A stretch of 64,000 bases of DNA from Streptomyces platensis (GTDB lineage Bacteria; Actinomycetota; Actinomycetes; Streptomycetales; Streptomycetaceae): the NCBI RefSeq assembly GCF_008704855.1, contig NZ_CP023691.1, positions 682,001-746,000 on the forward strand. The letters run 5' to 3'. This document shows, piece after piece, positions 32,590 to 40,300 of the stretch; position 1 is the stretch's first letter; every line of letters begins with the position of its first letter. Position numbers and translations under genes: made by a program. A model generated the notes under the pieces. The model did not search any database and had not been told where the DNA came from. It saw nothing but the letters and a program-made list of their open reading frames with translations.

Positions 32590-33911
32590 CAGTTGCAGCA
32601 GCTGAGGCATTCACAGCAGCCGAGGCACTCACACCCGCAGCCGTTGCAGTCGCAGTTCTGGCAGCACCCCTCGCGCTTCTTGCGCGACCACGGCCCCTCG
32701 AACTCCTCGGCACAGCAGAGCTGACAGGTGCAGCACAGCCCGATGGCGACCGCGCAGCCGGCGAAGAACCCACGGGGCTTCTTCGGCTGCTGCGGGAACT
32801 TCGGCATCCCACCGCCACCGCCCGAGCCGCCGCCGTCGCCACCGCCCGGGCCACCCGGAGGCAGCTGGCCACCGTGGTAAGGGCTCTGCGGCCCGTTCAG
32901 ATGCGGCCCGCCCTGGGCGTACGGGTTACCGGCCGACGGCTGCCCGTATTGCGGGGGCTGCCCGTACGGGGCGGGCTGACCGGGTCCGTTCCCGTACGGG
33001 TTGCCGCCCTGGCCGCCGTACGGGCCCGGCGCGCCGTGTCCCTGATGGGAGCAGGCGGCGGTGCCGAAGGCCCGGTCCACCGACCGGCGCAGCTCGTGCA
33101 CCAACAGGACGTGCACCAGGGTGGAGTCGGCGAACTCCACCTCGCGCAGGGCGAGACGGATGCCGTGCAGAGCGTCGTCGCACAGCCGGCGGGCCTGCGC
33201 CATGGTGGCGCCGGTGGCGGTGAGCGGGTTCCAGGCGCCCTCGGCGGCGTCCGCGGTGCGGTCCTCCACGGCATCGAGGAGATGGGCCAGCCGGCCGAAG
33301 AACCGGCCGGCCTCGGCCAGGGGTGCGGCGTTGCCCGGCCGGCCCGCCAGTACGGCGGTGTGGGCGAAGGCCGCGGCGGTCGCCGTCTCGGTCGGTTCGG
33401 TGATGACCGTCAACGGCGTGCCGGGACCGGCCAGTTCCTCGATGCCCACCTGCCGGTCGACCGCGTCGACCAGCACCGCGGTGTCAAAGCCGAGGGTGGC
33501 GCCGGTGCGCGCGCCGGCCCGGTCCCAGCCCGCGGCGACCTTGCGCGCGGCGGCGGCCACCGGCCGGCGGCGCAACAGGCCGTTCCGGTCGGCGACATGG
33601 TCACGTATCTTCGCCGAGGCGAGCACGAGGGACACCGAGGCCGCCAGCCGTGCGCCCTCGCCCTTCGCCACCGACGCGGTCCGCATCCCCCGCAGCGGGC
33701 AGGGTCCGGCGGTACGGCGGCCGGCCTCCGCAGGGCCCGACTGAGCATCCGTCAGCACCGAGACGATCAGCCCGTCGTAGTTGGTGACGACCCGGGCGAA
33801 CTGCCCGTGATCGCCACGCAGTGCGAGACAGAGGCCGCACAGATGGGCCATCCACTCCGCTTTGAGCCCCTGGGACAGGCGATGGGTGCAAGGCCTGACG
33901 ATTCCGAACAT
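32586..33911 (-). CDS. DUF5685-type protein with Cys-rich C-terminus
   Basis: A 441-aa protein. Residues 1-285 are a helical domain beginning MFGIVRPCTHRL and AEWMAHLCGLCLALRGDHGQ, typical of an actinobacterial family of unknown function. Residues about 290-375 are a Gly/Pro/Tyr/Asn/Gln linker. The last 60 residues hold 19 Cys in CC, CxC and CxxC patterns, suggesting metal binding or a disulphide-rich or membrane-proximal tail. The start at 33911 is preferred over 34007 because the conserved N-terminus begins there. Similar proteins are sometimes labelled regulators, without clear evidence. Confidence 0.75.
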   Translation of the reverse strand: MFGIVRPCTHRLSQGLKAEWMAHLCGLCLALRGDHGQFARVVTNYDGLIVSVLTDAQSGPAEAGRRTAGPCPLRGMRTASVAKGEGARLAASVSLVLASAKIRDHVADRNGLLRRRPVAAAARKVAAGWDRAGARTGATLGFDTAVLVDAVDRQVGIEELAGPGTPLTVITEPTETATAAAFAHTAVLAGRPGNAAPLAEAGRFFGRLAHLLDAVEDRTADAAEGAWNPLTATGATMAQARRLCDDALHGIRLALREVEFADSTLVHVLLVHELRRSVDRAFGTAACSHQGHGAPGPYGGQGGNPYGNGPGQPAPYGQPPQYGQPSAGNPYAQGGPHLNGPQSPYHGGQLPPGGPGGGDGGGSGGGGGMPKFPQQPKKPRGFFAGCAVAIGLCCTCQLCCAEEFEGPWSRKKREGCCQNCDCNGCGCECLGCCECLSCCNC

Positions 33912-34078
33912 ATGGAAACCCCGTAAGAAGTCGGCATGGGCCGGCCTGAGAAGAGCGCGACCGGCAGCGCCGAAAAAGCGTATCGAGTGCGCCGCTGACC
34001 TGGACACTTGGCCCTGATGCGGGTTCGGTCCGAGTGATGCTCCGTCATGGGACCGGGCGGCCCGCCTCTACAAACAGG

Positions 34079-34125
34079 GCGGTCGCTCCGCCTCTGCCAG
34101 GGGGTAGCAGAGGCGGAGCGACCGC
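34079..34125. terminator. Very long perfect hairpin (19-bp stem)
   Basis: 34079-34097 pairs perfectly with 34107-34125 around a 9-base loop. It lies 190 bases beyond the stop of the minus-strand phosphatase gene and 170 bases upstream of the next minus-strand start. It most likely acts as a factor-independent terminator between them. The rest of this roughly 400-base gap (33912-34315) shows no gene. Confidence 0.75.
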
Positions 34126-34315
34126 GCGGCCCGGGTTCACAGGCAAAACCAGGGCCGAGCCGGGAATCGGGGAAAATCCCTCGGCTCACCCTGAGATACG
34201 CACCGCGCGGCGGGATCGTTCAGCCGACTTCCGGATTCGTCACAGCGAGGGGCTCAGGGGTGTCCGACCCGACCCTGATCCGCCCGGCCGGGGCCCCCTA
34301 GGGACCCTGTCGGCG

Positions 34316-35638
34316 TCAACCCTCCACCGGTCCGGCCGCCTCGGCCGCCTCCGTGCCCGGATGGTGGCGGATCCGGGCGGCGAGGACGGCGACATCGTCC
34401 TCGGCGTGCAGTCCGTCGAGGCGGAGCAGGGCCTCGTCGAGCATCTGCTCCACGCCGGCCCCGACGGACAGCCGCATCCGCGCCAGCCGGGAAAGGGACG
34501 CGTCGATGTCCTCGCCGCGGCGCTCGATGAGCCCGTCGGTGAACATCAGCAGGGTTTCGGTGGGGGTGAGGGCGCGGGTGACGAGTTCGTAGCCCCCTAC
34601 GCCGGTGCCCAGGGGCGGGCCGACGGGGACGTCCACCAGACCGGCGGCGCCGTCGGGGCCGATGACCGCCGGGGGGAGATGGCCCGCGCTGGCGAACGCG
34701 GCGATACCGCGCGCCGGATCGACCCTGGCCAGCAGGCAGGTCGCCGGCCGGCGGGACTCCTCCTCCGCCACGGCGGCGTCGAGTTGCCGCAGTACCCGGT
34801 GGGGCGGCAGATCGGTGGAGGCGACATAGCGCAGGTGGGAGCGGTAGGCGTTCATATCGACCGCCGCGTCGAGTCCGTGCCCCATGACATCGCCCATGAC
34901 GAGCAGGGTGCGCCCGTAGTGGAGCCGTACCGTCTCGAACCAGTCGCCGCCCACCAGGGCGCTGCTGCCGGACGGCAGATAGCGGGTGCCCAGCTCCAGG
35001 TTGGGGTGCGGTCGGCCCGGCTCCGCGAGGAGCGCCCGCTGAAGGTCCATCGCGGTGCGCTGCACGGCGGCATGGCGGCGGGCGTGGGCGAGCCGGGTGG
35101 CGGTGAGGCGCGCCAGGTGATGGGCGGTGGCGGTCTCCTGCGCGGAAAAGCTGCCGCCCGCGCGCAGGGCGAGCAGCACTCCGTAGCGACGGCCGTACGC
35201 CAGGAGCGGCGCGGCTACGGCCTCGGCGGCGCGGCCGCCCGGCAGGACCGCCGCCGCGGTGACCGGGCGCTCCTCGTCCAGCGCCCGCGCCGAGGGCGCG
35301 TCCTCGGCCGGGAACCGCGCCTCCAGCACCTTGACCAGGCCGGCCGTCGCGACGCGGGTGAACCCCTCCGGAGACGGAGTCCGGGCGCCGGTGCCCTGCT
35401 CGGTGAGCAGGTCCACCGCCGCGGCGTCACACAGGTACCGGCACAGGAAGCGGGCCAGCTCGGCGCAGGTGGTCTGCTCGTCCAGGGTCGTGCCGATCTG
35501 CTCGGCGGCCTCTTCCACCGTGTGCAGACGGGCCAGGACGCCGGCGTGCTCGGCATCCGGGTCCGGCTCCGCGCCATCCCGGTTCGACAAGGCCACCTCC
35601 AGGGCACTGCGGCCCGCCGCGGGCGGGGCGCTCCTCAT
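34316..35638 (-). CDS. GAF-SpoIIE PP2C-type phosphatase
   Basis: A 440-aa protein. An N-terminal GAF-like domain is at about 40-195 (AEQIGTTLDEQTTCAELARF, then FSAQETATAHHLARL). A SpoIIE phosphatase domain covers about 215-430 (LGTRYLPSGSSALVGGDWFETV, VMGDVMGHGLDAA, FTDGLIERR, DDVAVLAAR). The metal-binding Asp residues are present. It probably acts on a phosphorylated STAS-domain anti-sigma antagonist. ATG 35638 is chosen. Another ATG 27 bases upstream is possible. Confidence 0.88.
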   Translation of the reverse strand: MRSAPPAAGRSALEVALSNRDGAEPDPDAEHAGVLARLHTVEEAAEQIGTTLDEQTTCAELARFLCRYLCDAAAVDLLTEQGTGARTPSPEGFTRVATAGLVKVLEARFPAEDAPSARALDEERPVTAAAVLPGGRAAEAVAAPLLAYGRRYGVLLALRAGGSFSAQETATAHHLARLTATRLAHARRHAAVQRTAMDLQRALLAEPGRPHPNLELGTRYLPSGSSALVGGDWFETVRLHYGRTLLVMGDVMGHGLDAAVDMNAYRSHLRYVASTDLPPHRVLRQLDAAVAEEESRRPATCLLARVDPARGIAAFASAGHLPPAVIGPDGAAGLVDVPVGPPLGTGVGGYELVTRALTPTETLLMFTDGLIERRGEDIDASLSRLARMRLSVGAGVEQMLDEALLRLDGLHAEDDVAVLAARIRHHPGTEAAEAAGPVEG

Positions 35639-35737
35639 GCACCCATACCACCAGCAACCCGGCATCACGGCCCGGCGCGGCGGCCGCGCCGGTGCCCCGT
35701 GCGGCTGAGCCACGGCCGGCCGAGCCGCTGGCGACCG

Positions 35738-36571
35738 TCAGCTGAGGACGCCCGCGCCCAGCAGTCCGAAGAGCAGCCCGCCGACGAGGATCCGGTAGAG
35801 GACAAAGGAGTTGAAGGAGTGCTTGGCCACGAACTTCAGCAGCCAGGCGATGGAGGCGTAGGCGACGCCGAAGGAGACGACGGTGCCGATGGCCAGCGGG
35901 GCGAGGGCGGCGCCGGTACCGATGGCGTCCTTCAGCTCGTAGATCCCGGCGCCGGTGAGGGCCGGGATGCCGAGGAAGAAGGACAGCCGGGTGGCGGCGA
36001 CCCGCTCCAGGTCGAGCATCAGGGCGGTGGACATGGTCGCGCCGGAGCGGGAGAAGCCGGGGAAGAGGAGCGCGAGGATCTGTGAGCAGCCGACCAGCAT
36101 GGCGTCCTTGAGTGAGGTGTCGTCCTCACCGCGCTTGTGGCGGCCCATCCGGTCCGCCGCCCACATCACCCCGCTGCCGACGATCAGCGAGCCGGCCACC
36201 ACCCAGAGCGAGGCGAGCGGGCCTTCGATCAGCGGCTTGGCGGCCAGGCCGACAACGACGATCGGGAGGGTGGCGTAGATCACCCACCAGGCGAACTTGT
36301 AGTCGTGGTGGTACCGCTCCTCACGGTCGCGCAGCCCGCGGAACCAGGCGCCCATGATGCGCACGATGTCCTTGAAGAAGTAGGCGAGTGCCGCGGCGAT
36401 CGCGCCGACCTGGATGACCGCGGAGAACGCGACGACGGTCTTGTCGCCGACCGGGATACCCATCAGCCCCTCGGCGATCTTGAGGTGACCGGTGGAGGAG
36501 ACCGGCAGGAATTCCGTCACCCCCTCGACAGCTCCGAGGACGACGGCTTGGCCGATGCTGATCGCGCTCAT
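35738..36571 (-). CDS. uppP: Undecaprenyl-diphosphatase UppP (BacA)
   Basis: A 277-aa polytopic membrane protein of the BacA family, of normal length. Catalytic motifs are EGVTEFLPVSSTGHL near residue 20 and LFPGFSRSGATMS near 180. It recycles undecaprenyl pyrophosphate to the monophosphate for cell-wall synthesis and can give bacitracin resistance. The start at 36571 is preferred; 36580 is possible. Confidence 0.94.
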   Translation of the reverse strand: MSAISIGQAVVLGAVEGVTEFLPVSSTGHLKIAEGLMGIPVGDKTVVAFSAVIQVGAIAAALAYFFKDIVRIMGAWFRGLRDREERYHHDYKFAWWVIYATLPIVVVGLAAKPLIEGPLASLWVVAGSLIVGSGVMWAADRMGRHKRGEDDTSLKDAMLVGCSQILALLFPGFSRSGATMSTALMLDLERVAATRLSFFLGIPALTGAGIYELKDAIGTGAALAPLAIGTVVSFGVAYASIAWLLKFVAKHSFNSFVLYRILVGGLLFGLLGAGVLS

Positions 36572-36987
36572 GGGATCCATTCCGGGTGAAGGGTGATCGG
36601 TGGGCGTGGGGGCGCCGCGGCACACAGGACTGTACTGGCGCGCTCGCGATCCGGCCGAAGCGCGTCGCTCAGCGGACCGCCGCGACGGGGCGGTGCGGGC
36701 CCGTACGGCGGGCACAACAGGAGAGAGAAGGATCACGACTGCGGCATCGGGTGGCGGCGGGCCACCGGTATCCGCTACGCATGAAGCAGCCGTGGCCAAG
36801 GGTGAACAGGGCGCGGACGACCGGGCATTGAGCCGTGTCGCCGCCGCTCCGGTGCCGGGCCGGGGCGCGTCCCCCGCGTCCCGGCGCCTACAGTTCACCG
36901 ACGGTCTACAGCACTGTAGACGACCAGGGGGAGGAAGGGCACACCCGCCGGCGCCTCCCCGTCCCGCAGTCCACCCGAGGAGCCGGT
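36572..36987. other. Intergenic region with an 18-bp palindrome
   Basis: About 415 bases between uppP (minus) and the acyltransferase operon (plus). A perfect inverted repeat GTCTACAG-CA-CTGTAGAC lies at 36904-36921, a likely operator for a dimeric repressor. No gene is supported in the interval. Confidence 0.55.
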
Positions 36988-37080
36988 ATGCCGCTCACCG
37001 TGATCGCCATGGCCATCGCCCCCACCAGCGCGGCAAGAGAGCCACGGCGGCCGACGGACTGCTGGGAGGCCGTGTCGTGA
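36988..37080 (+). pseudogene. 30-codon stump resembling an MFS transporter N-terminus
   Basis: ATG at 36988 with RBS GAGGAG gives MPLTVIAMAIAPTSA then REPRRPTDCWEAVS. The first residues look like the start of drug-exporter-type MFS proteins, but the frame then becomes hydrophilic and stops, overlapping the GTG of the next gene by 4 bases. It is either a deletion remnant or a leader that couples translation to the acyltransferase. Confidence 0.4.
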
Positions 37081-38279
37081 TCCCCGCTCCCCGGTCCTCC
37101 GCCCGGCAGGGCACCTGTCGCACCGCCTCCGCTGAGCCGCCCGCCACCCCGGCGGGCCGTACCGCCGGTGCCTCGGGCGAACCGGCGCCGTCCGCCCCCG
37201 CCGAGCCGCCCGCCCCGGCCAAACAGCGCGACGCGTTCTTCGACAACGCCAAATACCTGGCCATCGTCCTGGTAGCCCTCGGGCATGCCTGGGAGCCGTA
37301 TTACCACGGCAGCCGGAGCGCGGCGTCGCTGTATCTCTTCGTCTACGCCTTCCACATGCCGGCCTTCACGGTCATCTCCGGCTATTTCTCGCGCAGTTTC
37401 GACATGCGCCGCGACCGGCTCCAGCGGCTGGTCACCGGCGTCGCCGTCCCGTTCGTCGTGTTCCAGACGGCCTTCGCGCTCTTTCGGTACTGGGCCGGTG
37501 ACATCCCGAGTTTCACGGTCAGCCTGCTGGATCCGTGGTTCCTCACCTGGTTCCTGGCGGCCCTGTTCATCTGGCGGCTCACCGCTCCGTTGTGGCGGAT
37601 CGTGCGCCGGCCGGTGCCGCTGGCCCTCGTGATCGCCATGGCGGCTTCCGCCTCCCCGGACGTCGGCACCGGACTGGACCTCCAGCGGGTGCTGCAATTC
37701 CTGCCGTTCTTCGTCCTCGGTATGTGCCTGAAGGCGGAGCACTTCAGCCTGGTGCGCCGCTGGCCGGTGCGGATCGCCGCGGTGCCCGTCCTGGCGGTGG
37801 CCCTGGTCTTCGCGTACTGGGCCGTGCCCCGGATGAACGACGCCTGGTTCTACCACACCGACAGCGCCGAGAACCTGGGCGCTCCGTGGTGGATCGGTGC
37901 CCTGATGCAGCTCGCCATGTTCGGCTGCTCGCTGGTGCTGACGGCGTGCTTCCTGGCCTGGGTGCCGGGCCGCCGGATGTGGTGCACGGCGCTGGGCGCC
38001 GGCACGCTCTACGGCTATCTGCTGCACGGCTTCCTCGCCAAGGCTTCCCGCTGGTGGGACTGGTACGACGCCGGCTGGGTCCGCACCCCGTGGGGCGCCA
38101 TCGCCGTCACCTTCATCGCCGCAGCGGTCGTGACGCTGCTGTGCACACCGCCGGTGCAGCGGGTCTTCCGCTGCGTGATGGAGCCGAAGATGACCTGGGC
38201 GTTCAGACGGGAGCCCCGGACCGGTGCGGCGGCGGCCCCTGCCGGGAAGCGGACGGCGGAGAAGCAACCGTCGCCCTAG
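37077..38279 (+). CDS. Membrane acyltransferase, acyltransferase-3 family
   Basis: A 400-aa protein. After a Pro/Ala-rich cytosolic N-terminus (1-55) it has about ten transmembrane helices, with family hallmarks FFDNAKYLAIVLVALGHAWEP (catalytic-type His), YLFVYAFHMPAFTVISGYF and LYGYLLHGFLAKA. Such enzymes O-acylate extracellular glycans, lipids or antibiotics; the acceptor is unknown. The GTG start at 37077 has GGAGG 8 bases upstream and overlaps the preceding 30-codon ORF. Confidence 0.85.
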   Translation: MIPAPRSSARQGTCRTASAEPPATPAGRTAGASGEPAPSAPAEPPAPAKQRDAFFDNAKYLAIVLVALGHAWEPYYHGSRSAASLYLFVYAFHMPAFTVISGYFSRSFDMRRDRLQRLVTGVAVPFVVFQTAFALFRYWAGDIPSFTVSLLDPWFLTWFLAALFIWRLTAPLWRIVRRPVPLALVIAMAASASPDVGTGLDLQRVLQFLPFFVLGMCLKAEHFSLVRRWPVRIAAVPVLAVALVFAYWAVPRMNDAWFYHTDSAENLGAPWWIGALMQLAMFGCSLVLTACFLAWVPGRRMWCTALGAGTLYGYLLHGFLAKASRWWDWYDAGWVRTPWGAIAVTFIAAAVVTLLCTPPVQRVFRCVMEPKMTWAFRREPRTGAAAAPAGKRTAEKQPSP

Positions 38280-38475
38280 GTGGCCGGTGCCTCGTCTGCT
38301 CCAGGGCCACGATCGCCCCGGCGGATAGCATCAGTACTGTTGGCGTGGCTCCATACCTGCGGTGGTGGCTCCCTCGTGGGCCGGTCGAGTACGTGACAGC
38401 ACCTGATCGGAAGTCCTGGGGAGCGCCAGCAGTGCTGTGAGCCCCGGCCACCCGAACCCTCCAGAGGCGCCGATC

Positions 38476-40107
38476 ATGGATCCAGCTGCCGCGGCACCGC
38501 CACCCCGTACGGGCATCACCCTGCGCCAGTTGCTGATGTCGCTGGGCGAGCCCCTGGTGGAGCTCCAGGCCGCGCCCGAGGGACTGGACGTCGAGATCCG
38601 CAGCGTCGCCCTGCTCGACCCCGAGGATCCGCCGATGGCCCACCCCGGCGAGCTGATCCTCGCCATAGGCGCCCGGGGTCGCGCGGCGTTCCCCGCGCTG
38701 CGGGCCGGCGGACGCGACGGAGCCGCTGCGGTGGCGGTCAAGCTGGACGCTCCCGGGCAGGCCGCGGCGCTCAGCGCGACCGCCGTCGAGGCGGGCATCG
38801 CGCTGCTGTCCGTACGGAGTGAGGCGCGCTGGGAACAGGTGGACGCGCTGGCCCGCGCGGCGCTGGAGAGTGCGCCGCAGGGGCGCCCCGGCGAGGGGGT
38901 CGAGGAGGGCGATCTGTTCGCGCTCGCGCAGACCACCGCCATCCTCACCGGCGGCATCGTCAGCATCGAGGACACCGCCAACCGCGTGCTGGCCTACTCC
39001 CGCTCCGCCGACGACGACGAGGTCGATGACCTGCGGCGGCGGTCCATCCTGGGCTGGCACGGCCCGGAGGCGTATCTGTCGAGGCTGCGCGAGTGGGGCG
39101 TCTTCCAGCGGCTGCGCACCTCCGACGAAGTGATCAACATCGATGCCCACCCCGAGCTGGGCATCCGCCGGCGGCTCGCGGTGGCCATCCGGTCCGGGGA
39201 ACGGCAGCTGGGCGTCATCTGGGTGCAGGAGGGATCTTCGCCGCTGTCCGAGCGCGCGGACCAGGCGCTGCTGGGCGCGGCCCGGGTCGCCGCGCTGCAT
39301 CTGGTGCGCCGCCGCCGCGAGCTCTCCGCCGATCTGACGCTGACCCGCACGCTGGCGGCCGGACTGCTGGAGGGCAGCACCGGGCCGCAGCCGCTGGCGA
39401 GCCACCTGGCCCTGGACGCGGCCCGCCCGGCCGCCGTCCTGGGCTTCTCGTACGGAACGGCCGAGGCGACCCCGCCGGAGCTGACCCGTGGCGAGGTCAG
39501 CAACCTGATCTCGGTGCACACCGCCGCCCGGCACCGCAGCGCCGTGGTCACCCAGGTCGATGCGCGGCTCTATGTGCTGCTGCCGCAGCTGCCGCGCAGC
39601 ATCGACACCGGCACCCTGCGCGGCTGGGGCCAGGAGATCACCGATGCGGCCGGCCGCCACCTGGGCCTGTCGCTGCGCGGCTCCGTCGGCTGCATCGTGC
39701 CGGGACTCGGGGAGATCCCCGAATCGCGCCGGGAGGCGGACCGGATCCTGGACGCCATGCTGAGCGTCGGGGTCGCCACCACGGTCGCCGCGCTGCCGGA
39801 CATCCAGGCGGAGGTGCTCGTCAGCGAGGTGCTGGCGCTGCTGTCGGCACACCCCGAGATGCGCGACCCCCGGCTGACCGCCCTGGTCACCCACGACAGC
39901 CGCAACCAGGGGCAGTTGGCCGAGACCGTGCTCGCCTATCTGAACGCCTTCGGCGACGTACGGGCCGCCGCCACCGAGCTGCATGTGCACCCCAACACGC
40001 TGCGCTACCGGATCCGCCGGGCCGAGGACCTGACCGGTCTCGACCTCAGCCGCCCGGATCAGCGGCTGCTGGCCATGCTCCAGCTGCGGCTGCCGCCCGC
40101 CGACTGA
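38476..40107 (+). CDS. PucR-family transcriptional regulator
   Basis: A 543-aa protein. An N-terminal PucR-like domain (about 15-135, TLRQLLMSLGEPLVELQAAPEGLDVEIRSV) is followed by a GAF-like/GGDEF-like middle region. The C-terminal PucR helix-turn-helix is at about 475-540 (VLAYLNAFGDVRAAATELHVHPNTLRYRIRRAEDLTG). Relatives control purine or polyamine/GABA use; the target here is unknown. ATG 38476 is preferred to a GTG 39 bases upstream. Confidence 0.88.
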   Translation: MDPAAAAPPPRTGITLRQLLMSLGEPLVELQAAPEGLDVEIRSVALLDPEDPPMAHPGELILAIGARGRAAFPALRAGGRDGAAAVAVKLDAPGQAAALSATAVEAGIALLSVRSEARWEQVDALARAALESAPQGRPGEGVEEGDLFALAQTTAILTGGIVSIEDTANRVLAYSRSADDDEVDDLRRRSILGWHGPEAYLSRLREWGVFQRLRTSDEVINIDAHPELGIRRRLAVAIRSGERQLGVIWVQEGSSPLSERADQALLGAARVAALHLVRRRRELSADLTLTRTLAAGLLEGSTGPQPLASHLALDAARPAAVLGFSYGTAEATPPELTRGEVSNLISVHTAARHRSAVVTQVDARLYVLLPQLPRSIDTGTLRGWGQEITDAAGRHLGLSLRGSVGCIVPGLGEIPESRREADRILDAMLSVGVATTVAALPDIQAEVLVSEVLALLSAHPEMRDPRLTALVTHDSRNQGQLAETVLAYLNAFGDVRAAATELHVHPNTLRYRIRRAEDLTGLDLSRPDQRLLAMLQLRLPPAD

Positions 40108-40300
40108 AGCGGACCGGCCGGAAGCCGTGGCGCGAGGCCCGGCCGGGGACGCCGGTCGGGCGGCGGAGCCGCCGGGTCCGGTACCCGGGCCCGGTAGAGC
40201 CACGGAATCCGCTATCCGGGCACTCGAATCCTCCGCACCGCCGATAGTCAACAGTTCTCCTAAACTGGCGATACTGCTCCATTCAGCTGACGGGCTGGCG

